Source of the DNA: Bacteroidales bacterium
Lineage (GTDB): Bacteria > Bacteroidota > Bacteroidia > Bacteroidales > P3
Assembly (NCBI GenBank): GCA_017647065.1
Contig: JAGCLI010000316.1
Coordinates: 1 to 5,881, forward strand
Length of the DNA stretch: 5,881 bases
Reading direction: 5' to 3'
In this document: positions 1 through 5,881 of the stretch, one piece after another
Layout of the letters: each line of letters opens with the position of its first letter
Numbering within the stretch: position 1 is the stretch's first letter
Position numbers and translations under genes: made by a program
Notes under the pieces: model-generated
The model's database searches: none
What the model saw: only the letters and a program-made list of their open reading frames with translations
Told to the model about the DNA's origin: nothing

Positions 1-2121
1 AGTCAGGGGAAAAATGCTTTGGCGTTAGAATATTTTGCCAAGAGAAAATTCTCCTTTGAGAAGGAATTGAATACTCGAATAATGTTTATTCAAGGTCAAA
101 TTTATCAAAAAGCAGAGGATTATGAGCAAGCAACAAAATTCTTTAAGAAAACAGCACGCCGAGCAGGGAATTATGAAATGGAGTTTGCTTCTCGGTTGAA
201 TATTGCAATGTGTTATGATCCTAAGAAAAGCAATAGCCGTCCTATTATCTCACGTTTGGAAAAAATGTTGGAGGATAAAAAAAATATAGAATACAAAGAC
301 CAAGTTTATTATGCGTTAGGTGAGGTTTATTTCAAAGATAAGAATGTTGATAAGGCTTGTTTGCAGTGGGAGGCAAGTTCTGCGGCTTCTACCTCTAACA
401 ATTTACAAAAGATTACCTCGTGTCTAAGGGCTGCAAATACATATTTTGATTTGTTAGAAAAATATGAAAAGGCTCAAATGTACTATGACACTGCCCTTGC
501 TGTAATGCCGAAAGATTATGATGGATATAAAACAATTGAAAGTCGTCAAAAAGTTCTTACAAACTTAGTTGCAAATTTACGATGTGTTGAAAGATGGGAT
601 AGTTTGCTTGCAATGAGTGTGATGAGTCAAGCAGATTTAAACGCAAAGATAGACTCTTGTATTGCAGAATATAGACGTATTCAAAAGGAAAAAGAAGAAG
701 CTGCAAAGAAAGCACAAGCTTTGGCTGCAAGTATGGCTGGAATGACAAATTATTCGCAGTTTAATAATAGAAACTCTTGGTATTTCTACAATAGTAGTAC
801 GGTTCAAGTAGGTCAATTGGAGTTTAGACGTATTTGGGGAGAGAGAAAATTGGAGGATAATTGGAGAATAAGTCATAAAGAAAGCGAATTTGACTTCGAT
901 CAAATGGCAGAAATGTTTGACGAGGAAGGAAATCCAATTGATTCAACGACTGCAAAGGGTGGATCAAAAGCAAAAAACAACGATCCCGCATCAAGAGAAT
1001 ACTATACAAAGGATATACCGTTTTCACAAGGAGCAAAAGACACTGCTCATGCCGAAATAGCAGAAGCACTCTTAGCAGCAGGATATATTTACTATCAAGG
1101 ATTGAATAATTACGGAAAAGCAATAGAAACTTTCTTAGAGTTACATAGAAGATACCCTACTCATAAAAACGTATTACCTTCTTCTTATCACCTATATCGT
1201 CTTTACGACAAGATAGGTCAATATCCAAACTCAAATTTCTATAAAAACAAAATATTAAATGAATATCCCGATAGTGAATTTGCTATGATGATAAACAATC
1301 CTGACTATTGGGACGAATTGGCTAAAAGTAATGAAAACGCAGAAAGGCTTTATGCAGATGTGTATAACACATATCTAAGACACAGATATGAAGAAACAAT
1401 AACAAAGAGCCAAAATGTTATAGATAGTTTAAAAATAGGCCCGTATATTCCAAAATTGCTTTACGTACAAGCCTTAGCAAAGGGGAGAATTTATGGAATT
1501 GATACTTTGGCTATGGATTTGAATCTTATACTTCATAATTATACTGAAAGTGAGATTGCTCCTATGATAGAGAGTCAATTAAAACACTTAGCCTCTGCTT
1601 ATCCTGATGGGAAAATTGATTTGACTTATACTCCTAAAACAAAGGAAGAAATTTCTGATTCAAAGAAAGAAAATGATGAAACAAAGAAAGAAAATACCAA
1701 AGACGAAAAAATAAACAAAGACGATATACTTGACGCAGAAACATTGGTCTTTAGATATAGAGATATGAAACATTACTATGTTTTATTGTTCGATGAAGAT
1801 AAAATAGATGCGTTAGAATTAGAAAGAAGGGTAAATTCATATAACGATAGTTTGTTTGCAGAGAATAACCTCAATACAATGGCAATGTTATTTACTATGA
1901 CAAAGCAAATGTTGAGTGTAAGACAATTTGAAAACAAAGAACAAGCGATGAATTATTATAATTCAATGCAATCAGACTCTTCACCTCTATCTACTTACGA
2001 TAGAAATTCTTTTGTACACTTTGTAATTTCAACACAAAACTATCCAACATTCTATAATCGTCAAAACATAGAAGCGTATTTGAAGTTCTTTAAGTTAATG
2101 TATTTAAATAATCAAAATTAA
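1..2121 (+). CDS. porW: PorW/SprE-like TPR protein of the type IX secretion system (5' end cut off)
   Basis: The reading frame is open from base 1 (S-Q-G-K-N-A-L-A...), so the gene begins upstream. The TTG at 19 is not a true start, and 706 codons are visible. Counting from base 1, codons 1-195 are TPR-like helices ('GQIYQKAEDYEQATKFF'), about 210-240 are a charged helix, and 260-289 hold the family signature (WYFYN, then FRRIWGERKLEDNWR). More TPR-like helices follow at about 348-480, a Lys/Glu/Asp linker at about 546-575, and a C-terminal domain at about 580-706 containing HYYVLLF and 'NYPTFY'. This order matches PorW of Porphyromonas and SprE of Flavobacterium as I remember them. Those are outer-membrane lipoproteins needed for type IX secretion and, in Flavobacterium, gliding; PorW is reported to link the PorK/N rings to the Sov translocon. 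The lipoprotein signal must lie in the missing part. Family membership is well supported, but transfer of function is inference. Confidence 0.85.
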   Translation, partial: SQGKNALALEYFAKRKFSFEKELNTRIMFIQGQIYQKAEDYEQATKFFKKTARRAGNYEMEFASRLNIAMCYDPKKSNSRPIISRLEKMLEDKKNIEYKDQVYYALGEVYFKDKNVDKACLQWEASSAASTSNNLQKITSCLRAANTYFDLLEKYEKAQMYYDTALAVMPKDYDGYKTIESRQKVLTNLVANLRCVERWDSLLAMSVMSQADLNAKIDSCIAEYRRIQKEKEEAAKKAQALAASMAGMTNYSQFNNRNSWYFYNSSTVQVGQLEFRRIWGERKLEDNWRISHKESEFDFDQMAEMFDEEGNPIDSTTAKGGSKAKNNDPASREYYTKDIPFSQGAKDTAHAEIAEALLAAGYIYYQGLNNYGKAIETFLELHRRYPTHKNVLPSSYHLYRLYDKIGQYPNSNFYKNKILNEYPDSEFAMMINNPDYWDELAKSNENAERLYADVYNTYLRHRYEETITKSQNVIDSLKIGPYIPKLLYVQALAKGRIYGIDTLAMDLNLILHNYTESEIAPMIESQLKHLASAYPDGKIDLTYTPKTKEEISDSKKENDETKKENTKDEKINKDDILDAETLVFRYRDMKHYYVLLFDEDKIDALELERRVNSYNDSLFAENNLNTMAMLFTMTKQMLSVRQFENKEQAMNYYNSMQSDSSPLSTYDRNSFVHFVISTQNYPTFYNRQNIEAYLKFFKLMYLNNQN
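778..867 (+). other. PorW/SprE signature segment
   Basis: Codons 260-289 of the porW-like gene run from W-Y-F-Y-N to L-E-D-N-W-R. The aromatic cluster followed by F-x-x-x-W-G-x-R-x-L-E-D-N-W-R is the stretch I use to separate this family from generic TPR proteins. It sits between a charged helix and the central TPR block. The assignment is from memory of the family, not from a search. Confidence 0.7.
1661..1702 (+). repeat. 21-base tandem direct repeat, two copies, in the K/E-rich linker
   Basis: The 14-base word caaagaaagaaaat occurs at 1661-1674 and again at 1682-1695, exactly 21 bases (7 codons) apart. At protein level the two units read S-K-K-E-N-D-E and T-K-K-E-N-T-K. They lie in a low-complexity Lys/Glu/Asp linker between the TPR region and the C-terminal domain of the porW-like protein. 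The period is in frame, so a copy-number change would alter linker length without breaking the gene. Confidence 0.8.
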
Positions 2122-2122
2122 A

Positions 2123-2545
2123 ATGAAATCAAGTCACCTATTATTTTACTTTTCAAAATTGAGCATATTTGCAATGTGTATTTGTTTTATTACATTGTTT
2201 GCTCGATTCTTTGTTCCGGTTGAGTTTTTAAGTGAAAACTTACCTTATTACATTGTTATGTTTTATCTTATGACAGCCTTGTGTTACGTATTTTTATACA
2301 AAAATAGAAAAACTAACTTTGTGCCAACATTTATGATAACAAAAATACTGAAGTTTTTAGTTTACATATTTGTTTTAGTAATATTGCTTTTGTTAAACAT
2401 AGAAACAAATGTGAAGTTTGCAGTATCGTATTTAATTATTAGTTTCTTATTTATTATTTTTGATACAATAACAATCAATCAACTATCAAGAAAACAAGTA
2501 GAAGAAGAAAAACAATTAAAAAATAAAGATAAAAATGAAGAATAG
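2123..2545 (+). CDS. Small four-helix inner-membrane protein, function unknown
   Basis: A 140-residue protein starts one base after the porW stop (taa-a-ATG). Four hydrophobic segments fall at about residues 10-31, 42-59, 74-92 and 97-117. Lysines and arginines lie at the N-terminus, in the 60-63 loop and after residue 122, so both ends should be cytoplasmic. The tail (122-140) is strongly charged and probably helical. I recognise no motif. Size and topology resemble the small hydrophobic AtpI-like protein that, as I recall, often sits between porW/sprE and the ATP synthase genes in Bacteroidota. No ATP synthase gene follows here, so that identity is only inference from position and shape. 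No Shine-Dalgarno site is seen, so translation is probably coupled to porW. The 3' end overlaps the next gene. Confidence 0.8.
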   Translation: MKSSHLLFYFSKLSIFAMCICFITLFARFFVPVEFLSENLPYYIVMFYLMTALCYVFLYKNRKTNFVPTFMITKILKFLVYIFVLVILLLLNIETNVKFAVSYLIISFLFIIFDTITINQLSRKQVEEEKQLKNKDKNEE

Positions 2546-2960
2546 AGACATTAAAAAACATGCAGTGTTATTATTTTTAGCTACATTGGTGTTTTGCTCT
2601 TGTCAAGAAGAGTTTCCTCAAGATGATTTAATAGAGGGTAAATGGAAATTAGAAAGTGTAGTGAATGATCCAAATGCTTTGGAATGTGAAAAACAAGCAT
2701 ATTTTGAATATACAAAGTATGTGTATGATGAGGCTGAAAGAAAGCTTTTAAAAGTAAACTATTGTGATATTCCAGAAGATGCAGAAATAAAAGAACCGAT
2801 AGTTGTAGAGAATTATTACTCAATAGTAGCAGACACACTTATTATTGTTGATGAAAAACGCGATACAAAAAAATATGTAATCGAACACATCAATAATGAA
2901 ACTATGACATTGGTTGATAAATACAATAATCCTACAAATTACGTTAGGGTAAAAGAATAA
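2535..2960 (+). CDS. Lipocalin-like lipoprotein
   Basis: A 141-residue lipoprotein precursor. Residues 1-22 form a signal peptide with basic residues (K-N-R-D-I-K-K), a hydrophobic core and the lipobox F20-C21-S22-C23, so Cys23 should be lipidated. The next residues, Q-E-E, are acidic, which is compatible with the surface-export signal described for Bacteroidota lipoproteins. The mature part opens with L-I-E-G-K-W-K-L (32-39), the usual first strand of lipocalin-like domains in this phylum. Cys51 and Cys77 are placed as I recall the conserved cysteine pair of those domains. The rest alternates polar and hydrophobic residues as in a small beta-barrel and ends within a strand (Y-V-R-V-K-E). Ligand and role are unknown. 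The ATG lies inside the end of the previous gene, giving an 11-base overlap that suggests coupled translation. The lipoprotein call is strong; the fold is likely but unproven. Confidence 0.85.
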   Translation: MKNRDIKKHAVLLFLATLVFCSCQEEFPQDDLIEGKWKLESVVNDPNALECEKQAYFEYTKYVYDEAERKLLKVNYCDIPEDAEIKEPIVVENYYSIVADTLIIVDEKRDTKKYVIEHINNETMTLVDKYNNPTNYVRVKE

Positions 2961-2972
2961 AACCTCTTTGAA

Positions 2973-3401
2973 TTGGAAAGTTGGGGTCTTTGGGGATTAT
3001 TTTTAGGTAGCTTTTTAGCCTCCACAATCATTCCATTCTCTTCGGAAGCCTTACTTTTAGGAGCAGTTGCGATTGGAGAAAATATTTGGTTGTGTGTTTT
3101 TGTGGCAGCGGTTGGTAATAGTTTAGGTGGAATTGTTTCATTTTATTTAGGGCGTTTAGGAAAATGGGAGTGGTTAGAAAGATTCTTTAAAGTAAAGAGA
3201 GAAAAAATAGAAAAGACCAAAGACAAAATTAGTCGATTCAAAATAATTGCAGCACTTTTTGCATGGTTGCCTGTAGTAGGGGACTTAATAGCGATAAGTT
3301 TAGGCTTTATGAGATTTTCTCCTTTTTTATCTTGTTTATTTATGTCAATAGGGCGTTTTGCAAGATTTGCAGTAGTAGGAGGATTGTTAAGTTTAGTTTA
3401 A
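2973..3401 (+). CDS. YqaA-type DedA-family membrane protein
   Basis: A 142-residue integral membrane protein close to the length of E. coli YqaA. Key stretches are S-T-I-I-P-F-S-S-E (17-25; Glu25 is the acidic residue of the reentrant segment), G-N-S-L-G-G (48-53), L-G-R-L-G-K-W (59-65), L-P-V-V-G-D (99-104) and G-F-M-R-F-S (111-116). All have close counterparts in YqaA. The wider DedA family includes lipid-carrier and phospholipid transporters or scramblases, but the substrate of the YqaA branch is not established to my knowledge. Residues 66-90 are a basic, charged cytoplasmic loop. The only workable start is TTG at 2973: the in-frame stop of the previous gene ends at 2960, and the first in-frame ATG is at residue 113, inside the core. 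Family N-termini begin just like this (short, then G-L-W-G-L-F). The gene lies 12 bases after the lipoprotein gene in the same frame. Confidence 0.88.
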   Translation: MESWGLWGLFLGSFLASTIIPFSSEALLLGAVAIGENIWLCVFVAAVGNSLGGIVSFYLGRLGKWEWLERFFKVKREKIEKTKDKISRFKIIAALFAWLPVVGDLIAISLGFMRFSPFLSCLFMSIGRFARFAVVGGLLSLV

Positions 3402-3407
3402 CACAAA

Positions 3408-3413
3408 TGAGGA
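3408..3413 (+). promoter_or_regulatory. Shine-Dalgarno-like site (TGAGGA)
   Basis: TGAGGA lies 7 bases before the ATG at 3421, in the 19-base gap after the YqaA-type gene. The other starts in the window have only A-rich leaders, as is usual in Bacteroidota, where ribosomes rarely rely on this pairing. It supports ATG 3421 as the start, but a chance match in purine-rich DNA is possible. Confidence 0.4.
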
Positions 3414-3420
3414 AAAATAA

Positions 3421-4548
3421 ATGAATTTTAGAACAAAAAATATAATAATACTTTCGTTGTTGATTTTGCTTCCTTTCTTTGCAAAGTCGCAAGAGATGTA
3501 TGTAGAAGATAGTTTAGAGTTTGAAATAGGTGTTTTGCGACTTGAAATAGATAAATTGCAAGAAGACATCACAAACCTTAATGAAAGAAACGAAAGATTA
3601 CGCAATAGAAACAAAGAATTATTACTAAAAAATGACACACTCTTAGTAGTAAACAAAGAAATTCAACAACAATTGCAAGAAAAGAATACTTTGTTGGAAG
3701 ATAAGATAAAACTCTTACAACAAAAAGAAATTCTCTTTGCCGAAAAAGAACAAGTATATAAAGATGCTATAAGTTCCTCAAATGTAGATAAAGCAAAAGT
3801 AGAGGGATTGTTAGAGGCAAAAAATGCAAATCTTGAAGGCAAAGATAAAGAGATACAATTGCTACAAAAAAACATTAACGAAAAAGAACATTACATTTCT
3901 ACAAAAGACCAACAGTTACAGAATATTTCGGCAGAAAGAGATAAATATTTCAGAATGTCTGATACGCTAAGAGAAAAGCTTAAAGCAGCCGAAATAATCA
4001 TTATGCAAAGAGAAGAAGAGTTGAAATATACTCGTCAAAGAGCAGAAGCAGCAGAAGAAAAAGTAACCTTAGCCACAAATCGTAAGAAAAAAGTAAGAGT
4101 AATACAAGGAATGGCGATGCGATTGTATCCAACACCGGAATGGACCATACAACCAAGAGTATCAACCAATGGAGTAACACAAAATACTATACTAAACAAA
4201 AACTCAGGTAGTGTAGATTTTGATTTAGTTGTAGGAGCCTCAATGATGCTTTATGATTTAACGAAACCAAATAGCAAATTCTCACAAGATATTGGCCTTT
4301 ACGTAGGATTTGGAGGCAATAATCTTTTTAAAAACTTCTATGTTGGGCCTTCATACAAATTCTTAGATTTCTTTCACCTTACAGCAGGGATAAATATCGC
4401 ACAATACGAAGTGCTTGCAGATGGTTGGAGCGAGGGAGATGTACTTCCTGATGGTTGGGCAATACAAACAACAAGAGAATGGAAGGTTACAGCCTTTATT
4501 TCTTTGAGTTTTGACCTTGATTTCATTTCCTACATTGGCAAAAAATAA
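3421..4548 (+). CDS. Exported coiled-coil protein with a beta-rich C-terminal domain
   Basis: A 375-residue protein I do not recognise by name. Residues 1-23 are a signal peptide (N-F-R-T-K, then a hydrophobic core, A-K-S before the likely cut at Gln24). Residues about 30-218 are rich in Glu, Lys, Gln and Leu with heptad-like spacing and no proline, so a long coiled coil is expected. A basic joint (R-K-K-K-V-R-V, 221-227) leads into a second domain, 228-375. It has alternating hydrophobic strands, glycines and aromatics (G-L-Y-V-G-F-G-G-N-N at 292-301, F-Y-V-G-P-S-Y-K-F at 306-314) and ends in strand-like segments 355-370. This resembles a small outer-membrane beta-sheet domain, so the protein may anchor in the outer membrane and project a rod into the periplasm. 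Envelope spacing or scaffolding is a guess. A Shine-Dalgarno-like site precedes it, and the amidohydrolase gene follows after 10 bases. Confidence 0.85.
   Translation: MNFRTKNIIILSLLILLPFFAKSQEMYVEDSLEFEIGVLRLEIDKLQEDITNLNERNERLRNRNKELLLKNDTLLVVNKEIQQQLQEKNTLLEDKIKLLQQKEILFAEKEQVYKDAISSSNVDKAKVEGLLEAKNANLEGKDKEIQLLQKNINEKEHYISTKDQQLQNISAERDKYFRMSDTLREKLKAAEIIIMQREEELKYTRQRAEAAEEKVTLATNRKKKVRVIQGMAMRLYPTPEWTIQPRVSTNGVTQNTILNKNSGSVDFDLVVGASMMLYDLTKPNSKFSQDIGLYVGFGGNNLFKNFYVGPSYKFLDFFHLTAGINIAQYEVLADGWSEGDVLPDGWAIQTTREWKVTAFISLSFDLDFISYIGKK
4420..4458 (+). repeat. Nine-base direct repeat encoding D-G-W twice
   Basis: The word gatggttgg appears at 4420-4428 and 4450-4458, exactly 30 bases apart and in frame. 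The protein reads V-L-A-D-G-W (331-336) and V-L-P-D-G-W (341-346), so six residues recur with one change. It lies in a probable loop between strands of the C-terminal domain. It could be a small tandem duplication or a turn motif. Confidence 0.65.
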
Positions 4549-4558
4549 GACTTAAAAG

Positions 4559-5782
4559 ATGAAAACCCTAATAAAAAACGTCTTACTTGGCGAAGAAAGA
4601 GTAGATATATTAGTAAACGAAAACCTAATAGAAAAAATATCCTCAAAAATAGAAGACAAAGAAGCAGAAATTTTTGAAGCGAGCAATTTAGCCGCACTTC
4701 CCGCATTCTATAATATGCACACACATTCCTCAATGACACTTTTGCGAGGCTATTGTGAAGATAAACCCTTATTTGATTGGCTAAACAACATTTGGAAAAA
4801 AGAAGCAGAACTTTCCTCCGAAGATATATATAACGGAACGCGTCTTGCAATCTTGGAAATGATAAAAAGCGGAACGGTTTTCTTTGCCGATATGTATTGG
4901 CATCACGCCTCAATCATAAAAGCCGCAGACGAAATGGGCATAAGAGCAAACATAGGCATCTGTTTTATGAATTCTCTTGGCAGAAAAGCAATAGATGAAT
5001 GCTTTGATTATGCAAAAAACAAAACCTTTTCTCAAAACTCTTTGGTAAGTCTTTCAATTGCACCTCATGCAATCTACACTTGCGATAGAAAACTATACGA
5101 AGAATGTTATCGTTTTGCAAAAGATAATGATTTAATCTTTCATACACATCTTTCAGAAACGCAAAAAGAAGTGGAAGACTCACTAAAAGAAAATGGATTA
5201 AGACCTGTGGAATACCTAAACAGCCTTGGCGTACTTGATAACAAAACTTTGCTTGCACATTGTGTTCATTTATCAGAAAAAGAAGCAGAAATACTTTCAC
5301 AAACTCGCTCAACCTTGGTGCATAACCCTTGTTCAAATATGAAACTCGCCTCAGGAGTTTTTGATTCTCGTCAAGCAAAAAAATATAACTGCAACATAGC
5401 ACTTGGAACAGACGGAAATTCCTCAAATAACAATCTTTCAATGATAGAGGAAATGAAAATAGCTTCCTTACTTGCGAAAGTACATTACTTAGACAGCGAA
5501 GAAGGAAACTCAAACCAAGTATTTCAATGGGCAACCAAAAACGGAGCAGAAGCAGTCGGCATAAATGCAGGAGAAATCAAAGAAGGAAAATTAGCAGACA
5601 TAGTATTTGTTAATCTTAACGATGAAAAAATGATTCCAAACTACAATATAATTTCAAATCTCATCTATTCTGCCGATACAAAGTGCATAGATAGCCTAAT
5701 GTGTAATGGGAAATTTCTTATGAAACACCAATATGTAGAAGGAGAAGAAGAAATAATAGAAATAGCACAAAGATATAAATAA
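4559..5782 (+). CDS. mtaD: Amidohydrolase, probable MTA/SAH/adenosine-type deaminase
   Basis: A complete 407-residue cytoplasmic metal-dependent hydrolase. A small beta domain (about 1-48 and 343-400) flanks a TIM barrel. Metal ligands are visible: N-M-H54-T-H56, H197 in F-H-T-H-L-S-E-T, and D285 in A-L-G-T-D-G. E200 should shuttle protons, and H234 (L-L-A-H-C-V-H) completes the site. W74, E82, H170 (A-P-H-A-I-Y-T) and N-P-C-S-N-M-K-L-A-S-G (256-266) are typical of the 5-methylthioadenosine/S-adenosylhomocysteine deaminases that remove the 6-amino group of adenine nucleosides. Length and architecture are normal. From a remembered alignment to Thermotoga Tm0936, the arginine at its position 136 seems replaced by a hydrophobic residue near 134 and the nearby loop is shortened, while R142 may match its R148. 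The substrate may therefore be another nucleoside or aminated purine-like compound. The symbol reflects the family, not a proven reaction. ATG 4559 follows the previous stop by 10 bases. Confidence 0.9.
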   Translation: MKTLIKNVLLGEERVDILVNENLIEKISSKIEDKEAEIFEASNLAALPAFYNMHTHSSMTLLRGYCEDKPLFDWLNNIWKKEAELSSEDIYNGTRLAILEMIKSGTVFFADMYWHHASIIKAADEMGIRANIGICFMNSLGRKAIDECFDYAKNKTFSQNSLVSLSIAPHAIYTCDRKLYEECYRFAKDNDLIFHTHLSETQKEVEDSLKENGLRPVEYLNSLGVLDNKTLLAHCVHLSEKEAEILSQTRSTLVHNPCSNMKLASGVFDSRQAKKYNCNIALGTDGNSSNNNLSMIEEMKIASLLAKVHYLDSEEGNSNQVFQWATKNGAEAVGINAGEIKEGKLADIVFVNLNDEKMIPNYNIISNLIYSADTKCIDSLMCNGKFLMKHQYVEGEEEIIEIAQRYK

Positions 5783-5786
5783 AGAA

Positions 5787-5881
5787 ATGAAAAAAATATT
5801 AGCATATTTTCTTTTTATAACACTAAGTTTTCTTTCTTTTGGACAAGGAAAAGAAAGCATAGAATGGGTAAAAGTAGAAGG
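5787..5881 (+). CDS. Secreted protein, N-terminal fragment (3' end cut off), possible SUMF1-type domain
   Basis: Only 31 codons and two bases are inside the window. ATG 5787 lies 4 bases after the amidohydrolase stop, with aaagaa just before it. Residues 1-20 look like a Sec signal peptide (M-K-K-I-L, hydrophobic core, S-F-G-Q), with cleavage near Gly19/Gln20. The mature start reads G-K-E-S-I-E-W-V-K-V-E, followed by GG that must encode glycine. 'VKVEGG' is how the formylglycine-generating-enzyme-like (SUMF1) domain commonly opens, so that is my best guess, with low certainty. A thioredoxin-like or wholly unrelated secreted protein is equally possible from so little sequence. Confidence 0.7.
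   Translation, partial: MKKILAYFLFITLSFLSFGQGKESIEWVKVE

Noticed and set aside
19..21. TTG as the start of the first gene
   Set aside because: The frame is open to base 1 with family-like sequence before this codon, and no signal peptide follows it. It is only the first permitted start codon after the window edge.
557..1123. Three overlapping minus-strand open frames
   Set aside because: They lie opposite a well-supported coding region, are rich in Leu, Phe and Ser as expected from antisense of A-rich genes, and show no recognisable motif.
2961..2972. Possible promoter or terminator in the gap before the YqaA-type gene
   Set aside because: Twelve bases are too few, and there is no inverted repeat or T-run. 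Scattered TTTG words are too common in this DNA to call a Bacteroidota promoter.
3407..3424. Five-codon frame (M-R-K-N-K) whose TGA overlaps the ATG at 3421
   Set aside because: It could look like a coupling minicistron, but so short a frame arises easily by chance in A-rich DNA and nothing else supports it.
2581..3875. Minus-strand frames of 85, 87 and 70 codons
   Set aside because: They lie opposite the lipoprotein and coiled-coil genes. Their low-complexity Leu/Ser/Phe content mirrors the Lys/Glu/Asn codons on the other strand.
4530..5534. Minus-strand frames of 127 and 189 codons
   Set aside because: They are antisense to the amidohydrolase gene, whose catalytic motifs are intact. Their composition fits shadow frames and there is no plausible start context.
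1..5881. CRISPR array, mobile element, tRNA or defence system
   Set aside because: I saw no regularly spaced repeats, transposase or integrase motifs, terminal inverted repeats or cloverleaf-like sequence. Nearly every base is inside a coding region.

Overview
The window is 5,881 bases of AT-rich DNA (about one third G+C by eye). It is packed with genes that all read on the + strand. Several traits point to the phylum Bacteroidota. The first gene is a PorW/SprE-type component of the type IX secretion system, which is confined to that phylum. Signal peptides end in the style '...KSQ' or '...SFGQ', one lipobox reads F-C-S-C, and most starts follow A-rich leaders without a Shine-Dalgarno site. 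I cannot place the organism below phylum level.

Layout: (1) 1-2121, the 3' part of a porW/sprE-like gene cut by the window's left edge. (2) 2123-2545, a four-helix inner-membrane protein. (3) 2535-2960, a small lipocalin-like lipoprotein overlapping gene 2 by 11 bases. (4) 2973-3401, a YqaA-type DedA-family membrane protein with a TTG start. (5) 3421-4548, an exported protein with a long coiled coil and a beta-rich C-terminal domain, which I do not recognise. (6) 4559-5782, a metal-dependent amidohydrolase of the MTA/SAH deaminase type. (7) 5787-5881, the first 31 codons of a secreted protein that may carry a formylglycine-generating-enzyme-like (SUMF1) domain. There is no gene-free stretch over 20 bases, and I see no tRNA, rRNA, CRISPR array, insertion sequence or convincing terminator.

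From gene to gene the spacing is 1, -11, 12, 19, 10 and 4 bases, so the block could be read as one transcript. The promoter would then lie upstream of the window. Most products belong to the envelope: the secretion lipoprotein, two membrane proteins, a lipoprotein, an exported coiled-coil protein and another secreted protein. The amidohydrolase is the cytoplasmic exception. I see no sign of a mobile island or defence system. The least explained items are the coiled-coil protein at 3421-4548, the four-helix protein after porW, and the truncated gene at the right edge.
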